Shown here piece by piece: positions 11,201-22,195 of a stretch of DNA of 64,000 nucleotides. The stretch comes from Paracyclopina nana (Eukaryota; Arthropoda; Copepoda; Cyclopoida; Cyclopettidae). Within the stretch, counting starts at the first letter, position 1; every line of letters begins with the position of its first letter. Location of the stretch: NCBI GenBank assembly GCA_019096065.1, contig JAGUCH010000008.1, positions 377,001-441,000 of the forward strand, given 5' to 3'. Below the pieces are notes generated by a model. That model saw only the letters and a program-made list of their open reading frames with translations. It searched no databases and was not told the DNA's origin. Both the position numbers and the translations under genes were made by a program.

Positions 11201-11261
11201 ATATCAAAACTTGATCAAACTTGTACGATAACAAATCATCGCAACCCAACAATCACCTAAA

Positions 11262-11406
11262 CTAGATCAAACTAGATCAAACTAGATCAAACTAGACCAA
11301 ACTAGATCAAACTAGATCAAACTAGATCAAACTAGATCAAACTAGATCAAACTAGATCATACTAGATCAAACTAGTTCAAACTAGAACAACCTAGATCAA
11401 ACTAGT
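11262..11406. repeat. Tandem repeat, 10 bp unit (AAACTAGATC)
   Basis: About fourteen near-perfect copies of the decamer AAACTAGATC. The high uniformity means recent expansion compared with neighbouring repeats. Confidence 0.95.
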
Positions 11407-11809
11407 CTTTGCTAAAGTTGGCTACAATTCAGAGTGATTGTTGAAAGTGAGGGAATTTGAAAAATGTTATTGAGATCCTTTTTATGAGGTGCATAATGGA
11501 TGTGTGACACACGACCAAAGGAACGTGTTTATCTTCTGTTATACGGGAGTAAATATTTTTTGCATGCCTTTTGCAGGAGTTATCAGATTTTGGCAACTGC
11601 TTTCAAAGCGTTTTCTTGTTATTGTCACACCACAGTGGTCTACTACAAAACCCTTTGACTTTGTGTGTGACCACCCACCGAAATTGGAATTGCAGATTTG
11701 GATCAGTTGACATTTGGCGCAAAATGGAGGAATTTTTATGACCTGCTACCATACTTCATAATAGTAATAATAACACTCATTATTACTAAGTTTTGAATAG
11801 ATAAGCTTG
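11407..11809. other. Intergenic DNA
   Basis: A 73-codon plus-strand frame (11489-11710) has no splice, promoter or compositional support. Nothing else was seen. Confidence 0.45.
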
Positions 11810-12565
11810 CACAGTGGATTATTCAGCAAATCTGACGCGCATGCCGAAATTGATTTACGTATTATTTTTGCATGATTTTTGAATGTTTTTAAATACTTTT
11901 TTCAACATTAGTTTCAAATTTGAGTTTTATGGGGCATAGCAATCCAATGTGGCTTGCACTGTGGACTATTTTGGTCCGCATGCAGAAATTGCGAGATTTT
12001 TCAATACTGAGAAATCTCATCTTTTTTTAATATAATCCTTTAAAGTTGTATCAAATTACTTCGCTTTTAAAAAAGATAAGCTTGCACAGTGGATTATTCA
12101 GCAAATTTGACGCGCATACTCAAATTGGTTTACTTTTTATTTTTCAATGATGTTTGGACATTTTTTAAATATTAGCTTAAAAATTTGAGGGTCTTTGAAA
12201 TCCTTTGTTGCTTGTGTGCTATTTTTATATTAAGAGTTTTCAAAATTGTGAAAATCTGTCTTTTTTTAAAATAAAATCCTTTAAATATGTGTCAAATTGC
12301 AATAGAACAAAGATTAGGTTGCACAGTGGGATTTTCACCACTCTGACGCGTATACTCAACATTAAGTAATTTTAAGTACTTTTTTTGAAAAATTGGACTC
12401 ATTAATAAAGTCTATCAATACTTATTGCACAGTGGACATTTTTGACTCGCGTGCAGCAAACATTGCCAGATCTTTCATCGTGATGAAAATCGAGACTTTT
12501 TTTCAACTTTTTGCAAATATGTAAGCAAAAAGCCATTTTTTATAGATGCGTGATAATCCACTGTG
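11810..12565. repeat. Cluster of CACAGTGG elements duplicated in tandem
   Basis: Left ends at 11810, 12085, about 12324 and 12428, most followed by GACGCG(C/T)AT. The first two are preceded by the same GATAAGCTTG, so element plus flank was duplicated as a block of roughly 270 bp. A clear right end (GATAATCCACTGTG) closes the cluster at 12565; earlier right ends are decayed (for example AATCCAATGTG at 11951). Confidence 0.8.
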
Positions 12566-12968
12566 GACTGATCTATTTTTATAGCATCTTTATGGCATGC
12601 AAATAGCGAAGAAGCTGCCATAAAAACAATCAATTTCCTCCTGCATGATTTTCGCAACATTTTTCGAAATTCCACACTAATGAAAGGTTTTTGACCTTCT
12701 TTTGGCGAGATTTTTCAATGGGGGATTTTTGATGAGATCATCGCCGATGAAAAACATCATGATCATCAATGGAAATTCCACTGTGTCATAATGACACTTT
12801 ATGCACGTGCTATTTTAAATGGAATTTGGTTTCAATTTTGCCCCATTCATTCACAATTACTGCGCGCGAAAACTCCCACTGTGCCGAAAAAAAAGGAGAG
12901 CATTTTACTTTGTAAAGATCGAAATAATGAATTTGGCGGAATTTCAATCAACCTACTACTGTAGTGTG

Positions 12969-13103
12969 CACAGTGGATTATTTCCAAACTTTGACGCGCA
13001 TACTGAGATCCAAAAATAAAAAAAATTAACTAAATGGTTTGAAAAAATATCAATTTTGGAGATTGCTCAATGCGCGCTTTTCGTGGCGGAATAATCCACT
13101 GTG
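12969..13103. repeat. CACAGTGG foldback element
   Basis: Left arm CACAGTGGATTATTTCC then TTTGACGCGCAT; right arm ATGCGCGCTTTTCG then GGAATAATCCACTGTG. The GCGCAT boxes sit at matching distances from the two ends, making it a good reference copy (135 bp). Confidence 0.85.
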
Positions 13104-14965
13104 CGGCTATGTATTTTGGAATGTTTCCCTTTTTTTGTTATATTTTTCTAGGTGCTAACTTTGCCCAATCAGGCAGTCAATTGTGAGCCTGGTTTCATAA
13201 TGGTCTTTCCACTGTGTGAAGCAAGGCTGGACATTTTAGTAGCACTCCTATTGATTGTTATACAATTTTGTATGAATGTTTTACAACCAGGTGGACTTAC
13301 TCCATTATATTGAACTAGTTCAAAATAGAGTAGTAACTACTCAATTCATCAATTTTACTCAAAAAAAGTGCAAAAATGGTTTTTAAAAAAAATGCCTATT
13401 TTGGAAAAAGCAAAAAACTATAATTTTTTAAATAAAAAATGATGTAAAATTGTACGTTTGAATTGACCTGAAAAATATTTAATTTATTAATAACTCTTTG
13501 TGAGCGAGAATCTAAAATAAAACACTTTAAAAAAGTAAAAGCACTACTTTTTCAATTTAAATACTCTGGCTTGAAACTGAAAGTTTAAAATCTAAAATTC
13601 AACCTATTAATGGAAAAGGTGTCATCTATGCAATATTTTATTTGCATAACTTATTTAAAAATGTCTAAAAAAAGACGTCTTTGTTGACAAATAGTAAACT
13701 GATATTTTCCGCAAAAAGAGCGGCTTCCATTTCAGATCCGCTAGCCAAATATCCAGCCCTGCGTTTATGTAGTGGCACAGAAAACCACCTAGTAAGTAGC
13801 TTCTGCATTTTATGGGTGGTCCCTCTCGCCCCACTGTGTCACCTATGCTACTTTTGTAATAATACTGTGGAATTTAAATGCATTCCAAGGAGAAGAGCAA
13901 ACTCACTCTTTATATTCTGACATTTCGGTGTCAACTTTCAAAGCCAGCCCAAAAAAAATGGCGCTTGATTTCATTTGTTGTTGTTGTTTTGGCCAATTTT
14001 TTTATATTGGAAAATTGCCAAGTGGAAAAATTACATTAGCTAGCGATTAAAGCATGAAATTGAGAGCTGAGCTGAAATTGGCAAAAATAGGCAAAATAAT
14101 AAGCCGTAGTTTTATAATGAACAGAAATCGCCAGAAATTGGCAGAAAATGCCAAAAAGTGAATAAAATACATAAAATATCTGAATGCTTGAATGATTGAG
14201 CAAATATGGCCGAAATTTAGTTAATTTGCCAAAAGTTGGCTGAAAATGCCAAAATCCATTTTTTGTCACCAAATCATCAAAACTTTCAGCCAACAATCTT
14301 CAAAATCAGCCAAAAAAAGACATTTAAAAAAGCAATTAAAAATTGTGATTTATACAGTTAAAAACTCTAAAAAATAGAAGACGAAAATAGCCAAATAAAT
14401 TACATAAAAAGCCAAAAATGGCCTTTTTGTGGAATATTGCCAAAAATTCCACTACTCCAATAAATTACCATTAAAAACCCCAAAAGCAGCCAAAAAACGC
14501 CAAAAAACGCCAAAAAGTTGTTTTAAAAGTACTTCCAATTTTCTCAAAAATATCAGCTCAAAATTGCCTCAAAAAAGTAAAATGATGCATTTTTGACCGA
14601 TTTTTTATGTTATTAGTGGCACAAAATCAAAGCTTTTATTTTTATTGTTATTGTAGAGGGTGATGCAAAACTAATTGCACAAATTAAGGCTCCATTTCCT
14701 GCAGATTTTCCATGGTAGCAGGTCAAATTGTGGCTCTTTTTTCTGCTGCTGCTGAGAAAATGCTTTGGATACCTGTGGAAAAAAGCCAGTAAAGATTTCA
14801 CATTTGGTCATTGTCAAAGAAGAACAATATGGAAGCAAGTTATGCGAGGACTTCCAATCATTTCATCATTTGAACTTTTGATCTCAGTCTGAGTCACATT
14901 TTTCCCACGAAATACACTTTTAGCAGCAGCCACGCGGTAAAATAAACAAAGCACAATTTGTCATG
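13104..14965. other. Intergenic DNA, partly GCCAAAAA-rich low complexity
   Basis: From about 13925 to 14540 the plus strand is dominated by repeated GCCAAAAA and TTGGCAAAA words, an irregular low-complexity tract. The remainder is AT-rich. Open frames at 13681 and 14036 lack splice signals or ATG context. Confidence 0.5.
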
Positions 14966-14967
14966 AG

Positions 14968-15380
14968 TTTTTAGCCCGTTCTCATATTAGTTAAGCAAAG
15001 TTCTTTGAAGTTAAGCTAGGCTCTTCGGAAGTTAATACCTCAGCAGTTGCTGAGTCGATTGGAACCAAACTTGGTAGGATTCTTCAGTGCGACAATTCAC
15101 ATTTGTGCGGAAAGTTTGGTTGAGATCCGAGGCTGCTAATTGGAGGCGCTTATAATGCGAAGCAAGGCAGCGTTGCTTATCTTTTATAGTGTGAAAAAAT
15201 AGTTTCTGCTAATCGGCCTTCGCTCTGGATGAATTTTGGATTGAACAATTATTAGGGTCGAATGACGATACATACCAAGTTTGGTGCCAATCGGCTCAGT
15301 AGTTGTTGAGACATGCGCCTCCAAAGAGCCTTACTTAACATTTTTGGAGCCTAACTTGAAAAATTTGAGGACAGGCTTTT
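14968..15380 (+). repeat. ~410-bp foldback repeat, copy 1
   Basis: Begins TTTTAGCCCGTTCTCAT and shares its full length with copies at 21782 (inverted) and 46986. The two ends are imperfect inverted repeats of about 110 bp containing GTTAAGC, GCTCTT and ACCAAACTTGGTA segments. This copy's right end is diverged (TTTGAGGACAGGC). No coding capacity was seen, so it looks like a non-autonomous DNA transposon. Confidence 0.82.
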
Positions 15381-15544
15381 GTCTTTTCTTTGACTTGCTT
15401 TGCTATAGTTGACTTGATTTGAGGCCATAAGTGAAAGAGTGCTGCTTTCGGCTTAAAATGCTGATTTTGCTTAGGAATTGGCCTAACTTGCCATTGAATG
15501 AGTGTTGGCTGCTCAAAACACTCATTTTCATTTAAAACGCCAGT

Positions 15545-16330
15545 TTTAACTCAAAACACTCACGTTTTGGCTCTAAACCACCAGTTTTGGCTCAAACCAC
15601 CAGTTTGGGCTCAAAACCACCAGTTTTGGCTCAAACCACTAGTTTTGGCTCAAAACCACCAGTTTTAGCTCACAATCACCAGTTTTGGCTCAAAACCACC
15701 AGTTTTGGCTCAAAACCACCAGTTTTGGCTCAAAACCACCAGTTTTGGCTCAAAACACTTATTTTCGTTTAAAACACTTATTTTCGTTTAATACACAAAT
15801 TTTCGTTTAAAACACTAGTTTTCGTTTAAAACACTAATTTTGGTTTAAACCACCAGTTTAAGCTCAAAACAGTCAAGTTTTGGCTCTAAACCACCAGGTT
15901 TGGCTCAAACCACCAGGTTTGGCTCAAACCACCAGGTTTGGCTCAAACCACCAGGTTTGGCTCAAACCACCAGGTTTGGCTCAAACCACCAGGTTTGGCT
16001 CAAACCACCAGGTTTGGCTCAAACCACCAGGTTTGGTTCAAACCACCAGGTTTGGTTCAAACCACCAGGTTTGGCTCAAACCACCAGGTTTGGCTCAAAC
16101 CACCAGGTTTGACTCAAACAACTAGTTTTGGCTTAAAACCACCAGTTTTAGCTCTAAACCATCTTTTTTGGCTCTAAACCACTAATTTTGGTTCTAAACC
16201 GCCAGTTTTGGCTCAAAACATTAATTTTCGTTTAAAACACCAGTTTTAGCTTAAAACACTCAAGCTTTTGCTCTAAACCACCAGTTTAGGCTCAATCCAC
16301 CAGTTTTGGCTCAAAACCACCAGTTTTATA
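15545..16330. repeat. Tandem repeat, 19-20 bp unit (ACCACCAGGTTTGGCTCAA)
   Basis: About thirty-five units. Two subtypes are seen: ACCACCAGTTTTGGCTCAAA (20 bp, outer parts) and ACCACCAGGTTTGGCTCAA (19 bp, central part 15890-16115, nearly perfect). A variant block with ACACTTATTTTCGTTTAAA lies at 15755-15845. Several overlapping open frames are only due to the repeat period. Confidence 0.95.
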
Positions 16331-16734
16331 ATTTTAATGTCTGAGTGCGAAGTTGGCGTTTTGGGCTAATTTTTGTTGATTTTTGGCTAGGCGAGATGCT
16401 TTAGTCAAGTTTGCTAATTAAAAAATCTCGCGGAATGAAGGGGGGGATCATGTTACTTCATCAACTTGACTCATCACAAAAACTGAGCAATTTCTGGTAT
16501 TCAGTTATACAGTCAAAAATGGCTGCTGTTGTTCTGTAGTTGAGTGATGGCAATTGTTATTTGACGCAAGAAAATATTCTCCATGTCAATGAACTCTGTA
16601 AAACCGCAAAATTCGATCTGCTTTGCAGAAAACAGCCATAAAATGATAAAAAAGGCCAAACTTTTTCAATTGCAGGTCAATCTCATGCAATTCTATATTG
16701 ATTTCTCTTATTTTACTGCTACTGAAAAAAAAAC

Positions 16735-16881
16735 CACAGTGGACTATTTTGTCGCCCATTTATTCAAATATGCTCCAATTTCAATTAATTTATTGAAGTA
16801 TTTGAATGGTTTCAATGAAAAAAAAAAATAAACAAATAATTTTGAATGATGCGCGCCAAATTGGCAGAATAATCCACTGTG
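16735..16881. repeat. CACAGTGG foldback element
   Basis: CACAGTGGACTATTTTGTC at left; ATGCGCGCCAAATTGGCAG followed by AATAATCCACTGTG at right. 147 bp. The interior is T- and A-rich. Confidence 0.82.
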
Positions 16882-17041
16882 CCCCCAGGTTTATTGCTAT
16901 CATCATTCAGTAGTGTGTAATCAATTCTCTCGCCAATTGTCTAGAATTTTCTCCAATTTGTCCTTATTATTACTTGGGGTAAATCGACCTGTCATTCATT
17001 TTGCTTCATTGTGGAGAGACCACAGAAATTGAAGAAACGCG

Positions 17042-17160
17042 CACAGTGGACCATTTTGCAAAAAAAACGCGCATAAAAAATTCCAAAAATCAAAATTGCA
17101 TGTGAATTGGATTAAAGTTTCTTTCAACGCGCGAATAAATTGGCAAAATTATCCACTGTG
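17042..17160. repeat. CACAGTGG foldback element
   Basis: CACAGTGGACCATTTTGC then ACGCGCAT at left; CAACGCGCGAATAAATTGGC then TTATCCACTGTG at right. It ends about 175 bp upstream of the cuticle-gene TATA box. Confidence 0.82.
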
Positions 17161-17334
17161 CACTTTAAATGAAAATATTGCGCTTTTTATCTCGGTGAAA
17201 AACAGACCTTGAAACCAAAACCCATTTTTTGTTCCGCCAAAAGTACTGCCAAAACAGGAATTAATACTGATAATTTTGCATTATTATTACTCGTGAAAAC
17301 TTGATTTCCTTCCTTGAATTGATAAATGTGCAAT

Positions 17335-17367
17335 TATATAAGGATTGTCTGCCATTGAATTCAGCAT
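17335..17367 (+). promoter_or_regulatory. Core promoter of the cuticle protein gene
   Basis: TATATAAGG at 17335-17343 is followed by TCAGCA at 17361, placing the initiator A (17363) 28 bp from the first T of the TATA. This is the spacing expected for an arthropod TATA/Inr promoter, and the ATG follows 41 bp later. Confidence 0.8.
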
Positions 17368-17403
17368 CATTTGATCACCAGCTTCAAACTGAGCAACAAC
17401 AAA

Positions 17404-19733
17404 ATGAAGGTAAACAAATATTTATTGAATTCCACATTTAAAAAAAGTTACTTCATTTGGTGGTTTCATTTCAAATTCAGCTGTTGTTATTGTTGTTGTT
17501 GTGTTGGTTCACGCTTTGTGCGGGAGATGGCGCTGGTCACCACCACCATACTTCAGCCACTTATACTAACTACGGCCCTCCACCTGCACCTGCTGCTGCA
17601 CCTGAGCCGTCATCATCGTCTCCGCCTCCACCTGCTGCTCCGCAACAACCTTCAAATGGCCCACCTGCACCTCAAGCACAGCCTTCTTATGGTCCACCAC
17701 CTGCACCTGCATCCACACCTGCACCTCAACCACAGCCTTCCTATGGTGCTCCTCCAACTCCTTCAGAACCTAAACCGAGCTATGGTCCACCTTCCGCACC
17801 TCCTCCTCCTCAAACTCAGCCTTCCTATGGTGCTCCACCAGCATCTCCACCTGCACCTGTGCCAAAACCACTGCCATCTTACGGTCCACCACCTGCCCCT
17901 TCACCTCCTAAACCAAGCTATGGTCCACCTTCCGCGCCTCCTACTCAACCTCAGCCCTCCTATGGTGCTCCACCTGCATCTACACCTGCACCTGCTCCTC
18001 AACCACAGCCTTCTTATGGTCCACCACCTAAACCAAGCTATGGTCCACCTGCGCCTCAACCACAGCCGTCTTATGGTGCGCCATCAGTACCTCCTCCAAC
18101 ATCACCTAAACCAAGCTATGGTCCACCTTCTGCACCTGCTCCCCAGCCACAGCCTTCCTATGGTGCTCCATCAGCACCTGCTCCATCACCGCCTAAACCA
18201 AGCTATGGTCCACCTCCTGCACCTGCTCCTAAGCCAAGTTATGGCCCACCATCCACACCTGCTCCATCTCCCCCTAACCCAAGTTATGGTGCACCATCTG
18301 CACCTGCAACTTCAAATGAACCTCAACCTTCCTATGGCGCTCCACCTAGGGCAACTGAGAGTTTTGGTCCGGCTGATGCCATCAAAGTCATCAAGGCCCC
18401 AAGACTGTATTACCCACCAATCTTTTCTGATGAACTTAGCACCCATGAAGATTCTCCACCTGTCAAGGAGACTCAGGATTCTGGTAAAGAAACTGACTCC
18501 TACAGCGCACCTGCTCCCAAGGCTCCTTCACCAGTTGCACCTGCTCATGAAGCGTCTTCATATTCTTACATCAATTATCCCACACCCAAACCAACTTACC
18601 TACTCCAACATAATCCCGAAACTACACCTGCACCTGCTCATCCTTCACCGTCTACTTCTGCACCTGAACCATCGTATGGACCTCCACCACCTGCACCAAA
18701 CCCTTCGTATGGACCTCCTCCTGCTCCTACGCAAGCTCCTGCACCTAAACCATCTTATGGACCTCCCCCAACTCCTGCACCTTCTCCCTCATATGGAGCA
18801 CCTGTTACTACACCTGCACCCACGACAACAACTGCTGCACCCAAAATAGAATATGGACCTCCACCTAAGCCCGCTTACGAGCATGAGCACAAACGTACAG
18901 CCACTGCCTATGTTCATTATGGGTCACCTCGCGCACCTGCCCCTAAACCTTCTTATGGTCCACCTCTACCTCCCTCAACACCTGCCCCAGGTCCTAAACC
19001 CTCTTACGGTGCTCCTGCATCCCCACCTGAGTCACCTAAAAAGCCTGCCTACAACGCTCCTACAATCACTGAGCCTGAGCCAGCACCTGCACCCAAACCA
19101 AGTTATGGAGCTCCACCACCTCCTCCAAAGCCTACTTCAGCACCTGTTCCTAAACCTTCTTATGAGCCTGCACCTGAACCAAGTTATGGAGCTCCACTAC
19201 CTTCTCCAAAGCCTACTTCAGCACCTGTTCCTAAACCTTCTTATGAGCCTGCACCTAAACCTTCTTATGAGCCTGCACCTAAACCTTCTTATGAGCCCGC
19301 ACCTACACCTTCTTATGAGCCAGCACCTGCTCCCAAACCCAAAGAGGAGCCTACACCTCAACCTTCTTATGAGCCTGCACCTAAACCTTCTTATGAGCCC
19401 GCACCTACACCTTCTTATGAGCCCGCACCTGCTCCAAAACCGAAATATGAGCCTGCACCTGCACCTAAAGATGAGCCTGTACCTCAGCACGCTCATCATT
19501 CTGATGAGGACTTTGCACCTGCGTACGCCTATGACTACAGGATTCGGGATGAGCCGAGCGGTGTGAACTTGGCTCAGACTGAGTCACGCGACGGCTCAGC
19601 GACTCACGGCCATTATCAGGTGCAACTGCCGGACGGACGAGTGCAGACTGTGAGCTATTCGGTGAGCCCTCAAACTGGTTACGTCGCGGATGTCACCTAC
19701 TCAGGTGGAGGAGGACATCATGAGCCCAAGTAG
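17404..19733 (+). CDS. Cuticle protein with Pro/Tyr-rich repeats and C-terminal chitin-binding (RR) domain
   Basis: Exon 1 is only ATG AAG (17404-17409) before a donor GTAAAC; a 71-nt intron ends TTCAAATTCAG and exon 2 runs 17481-19733. The product is about 752 residues: signal peptide MKLLLLLLLCWFTLCAG, a His cluster, then about 650 residues of repeats such as PSYGPPPAPAP and PSYGAP. Later units become PSYEPAP. The last about 75 residues (from YAYDYRIRDEPSG, through TESRDGSATHGHYQVQLPDG, to VADVTY) match the extended Rebers-Riddiford chitin-binding pattern, closest to RR-2 as known from arthropod cuticle proteins. It is expected to be secreted into the procuticle, where the C-terminal domain binds chitin and the Tyr-rich repeats may be cross-linked. 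The tiny first exon splitting the signal peptide is common in such genes. Repeat codon bias keeps other frames open across the gene; those are shadows. Confidence 0.93.
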
Positions 19734-19804
19734 GGCCTCTACTTTATTATATACATTCAGCTGTTCTTTATGTACTATTTATTCAAGATGAGTCAGCATA
19801 AAGT

Positions 19805-19810
19805 AATAAA
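19805..19810 (+). terminator. Poly(A) signal of the cuticle gene
   Basis: AATAAA 72 bp after the stop codon. Confidence 0.8.
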
Positions 19811-19928
19811 ATTCCTTGCCATCATTTGTAGCCGAGTTATGGACGCCCAGCTGGGCTTTTTTTCCACTACAACAACCCCTTTTGCTCCTGATTTTCAAAC
19901 CAAATTCCACACTGGACTTTTGCCCGTC

Positions 19929-20064
19929 CACAGTGGATTATTTTCTCATTTTACACCCGCATCATTAACTAGAAATTTTGACTCAAAAAATAGTATTTTG
20001 ATTTTTTTAAAGAAGTTAACATTGAGGGTTTTTTCGAAAAATTGTGGTGGAATAATCCACTGTG
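19929..20064. repeat. CACAGTGG foldback element
   Basis: CACAGTGGATTATTTTCTC at left, GGTGGAATAATCCACTGTG at right, 136 bp. It lies about 120 bp beyond the cuticle gene's poly(A) signal. Confidence 0.83.
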
Positions 20065-20261
20065 GATGGTTGAGTGGTGGCCCAACTGTGTTTTTGGAGT
20101 TTCTTGAGCATCCCTTTTTGATAGATGATTGCTGAAATCGTCCATTTTATTGCTCAGCTGCTGTAAAACCTGCAGTGAATACAGATCAGCCCAATTGCAT
20201 TAACTTGCGCACCAGAACATCTCTGTTTTTATTCTTAAAAAGCTTCGCCACGTGTCACGAC

Positions 20262-20760
20262 ACATCAGCTGATTGTTTATTGTTTTTGTTGACAAATGAG
20301 TCAGCGAATATTGAATTTTTCACTCAAATTAGTTTTTATTGAAATTGAGCTTGAAGCTTCTTGGTATTTAAAATGTCATTTGTTGTTGTGGGTTGTTGAC
20401 AAGTGAGTCAGCTGATTTTATCCCGTGCGCGCGGATTCAGCTGATTGTTTATTGTTTTTTTTGACAAATGAGTGAGCGAATTTAAAATTTGTCTCTCAAA
20501 TTAGTTTTATTGAAAGTAAGCTCACACATTTTGTAAGTAAAATGTCAATTGTTGTTATGATTTGTTGACAAATGAGTCAGCAGATTTTATCGCGCGCGCG
20601 GATTCAGCTGATTGTTTATATTTTTGTTGACGAATGACTCAGCGAATTTTAAAGTTGTCATTAAAATTAATTTTATATTGGAATTGAGCTGAAAGATTGT
20701 AAATATAAAATGTCATTTGTTGTGATGATTTATTGACAAATAAGTCAGCTGATTTAGCCG
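20262..20760. repeat. ~165-175 bp tandem repeat carrying TGAGTCAGC motifs
   Basis: Three direct units begin CAGCTGATTGTTTAT at about 20267, 20443 and 20606. TGAGTCAGC or TGACTCAGC (AP-1 / Cnc-Maf-like sites) occur at 20297, 20404, 20573 and 20635, with decayed versions at about 20472 and 20741. The block sits between the convergent cuticle gene and the minus-strand gene at 20778. Confidence 0.75.
20729..20734 (-). terminator. Poly(A) signal for the 20778-21066 gene
   Basis: AATAAA on the minus strand, 44 bp after the stop codon of the upstream two-exon frame. Confidence 0.5.
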
Positions 20761-20777
20761 GTTGATGTTGACACTTC

Positions 20778-21066
20778 TCACGTGACCCGAGCATCCTTTT
20801 TTGGGGCTTGAAATCTTCCGTGTCTTAACTTCATAAATAATTTTCGTGGCTCCACCCAATTTTCGTGTTCTGTATCATATCTCGTAGCTTGATCTGGAAG
20901 TGAAGCTACCTGAAAAAAATGAGCCCACTCTCAGCTCAAGTGCAACAACCCCATTTTGAAGCACATAACTCACCTTGCTTTGCTTGCAAAACTGAATGCG
21001 AGCCTTAGCATCGAGTGCAGACCATCTTGGAAAACCATGAATTACTCCACACACTTGAACACATTG
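20778..21066 (-). CDS. 3' end of an unrecognised gene, two exons seen
   Basis: On the minus strand an exon ends at 20974 with GCAAG/GTGAGT, a near-consensus donor. It reads WSALDAKARIQFCKQSK in the last part; the frame is open back to 21066, but the true acceptor may be TTTTCCAAG near 21019. After a 64-nt intron ending TTTTTTTCAG the next exon (20909 down to 20778) keeps phase 0 and reads VASLPDQATRYDTEHENWVE, then PRKLFMKLRHG, and stops at TGA. A minus-strand AATAAA follows 44 bp later. The charged, non-repetitive composition, strong splice sites and poly(A) signal argue that it is real. I do not recognise the family; upstream exons were not found, so it may be partial. Confidence 0.6.
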
Positions 21067-21781
21067 TTATCTACAAAAGCCGTTAAACAAACAGCTGATT
21101 TACTTATTTTGAATATTCCCGCTATTTAGCACATTCTTTTAATTTTAATTGATTTCATCCAATTTATAAATTACTTGGTTTAAAAACAGAAGAATTTCAA
21201 ATTATGCTATAACTTTTTAAAAAAAACTATTCATTATGAAAAGTTAAAAAACCGTTAAAACGGACATTTGGTATTAAAGTTTTATAACGGTTATTTGAAT
21301 ATTTCTCCTCTTTTTTTTAAAAAAAAAGCTGAAAACTCAAAATAATTTTTAAAAAAAAGGCTTTGAAAACTGTTCAATTAAAGTAGATTCTTAATGTTGC
21401 CTTGAAAACCGTTAAAAATCAGCTTAAATTCAAATTTTGAATTTCAGCTGATTTTATTTTGAATTTCAGCTGATTTTAATTTGAATTTCAGCTGATTTTT
21501 GAAAGAAAAAGATTTCAAAATATTTTTGAGGTAATTGAATCGCTACTGAAGACCAGCTCGGGACGAAATTCGACCAATTATTGGCAATTTTCAGTTGGGG
21601 TGGCCACAATTACCACAATTATCACAAAGAATTTTCCCGCCGCGGGAAATCTGTTATCAATGAACTTTGTTGACTCAAGCCTCAAATTACTTGATGTTGA
21701 CCACTGCGCCAGCAGCTGATGCCGGTCAAGATAAGGGCAATGATAAACAGACAGAAAGCATTTTACCTCGAATTGTTCGTC

Positions 21782-22195
21782 AAAAGCGCGTTCTCATATT
21801 TTTCTAGCTAGGCTCCTATAATGTTAAGCAAGGCTCTTTGGAGGCGCATATCTCAACTACTACTGAGCCGATTGGCACCAAACTTGGTATGATTCGTCAT
21901 TCGACCCTAATAATTGTCGATGCCAAAATTCATTCCGGATTGAAGGCCGATTTGCGGAGGCCATTTTTTCCCGCTATAAAAGTTAAGCAACGCTGCCTTG
22001 CTTCACATGATAAACGGCCTCCAATTAGCAGCCTCGGATCTCAACCAAACTTTCCGCACAAATGTGAATTGTCGCACTGAAGAATCCTACCAAGTTTGGT
22101 TCCAATCGACTCAGCAACTGCTGAGGTATTAACTTCCGAAGAGCCTAGCTTAACTTCAAAGAGCTTTGCTTAACTAATATGAGAACGGGCTAAAA
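21782..22195 (-). repeat. ~410-bp foldback repeat, copy 2 (inverted)
   Basis: Runs from AAAAGCGCGTTCTCAT to GAACGGGCTAAAA and is the reverse complement of copies 1 and 3 over its whole length. Both ends carry GTTCTCATAT plus GTTAAGC-containing arms, giving imperfect terminal inverted repeats of about 110 bp. The 80-codon open frame inside is not a gene. Confidence 0.88.

Noticed and set aside
17371..19566. Long Leu/His-rich open frames (492 and 237 codons) overlapping the cuticle gene
   Set aside because: They are out-of-frame readings of the same Pro-rich repeat. The signal peptide, splice sites and RR domain fix the correct frame.
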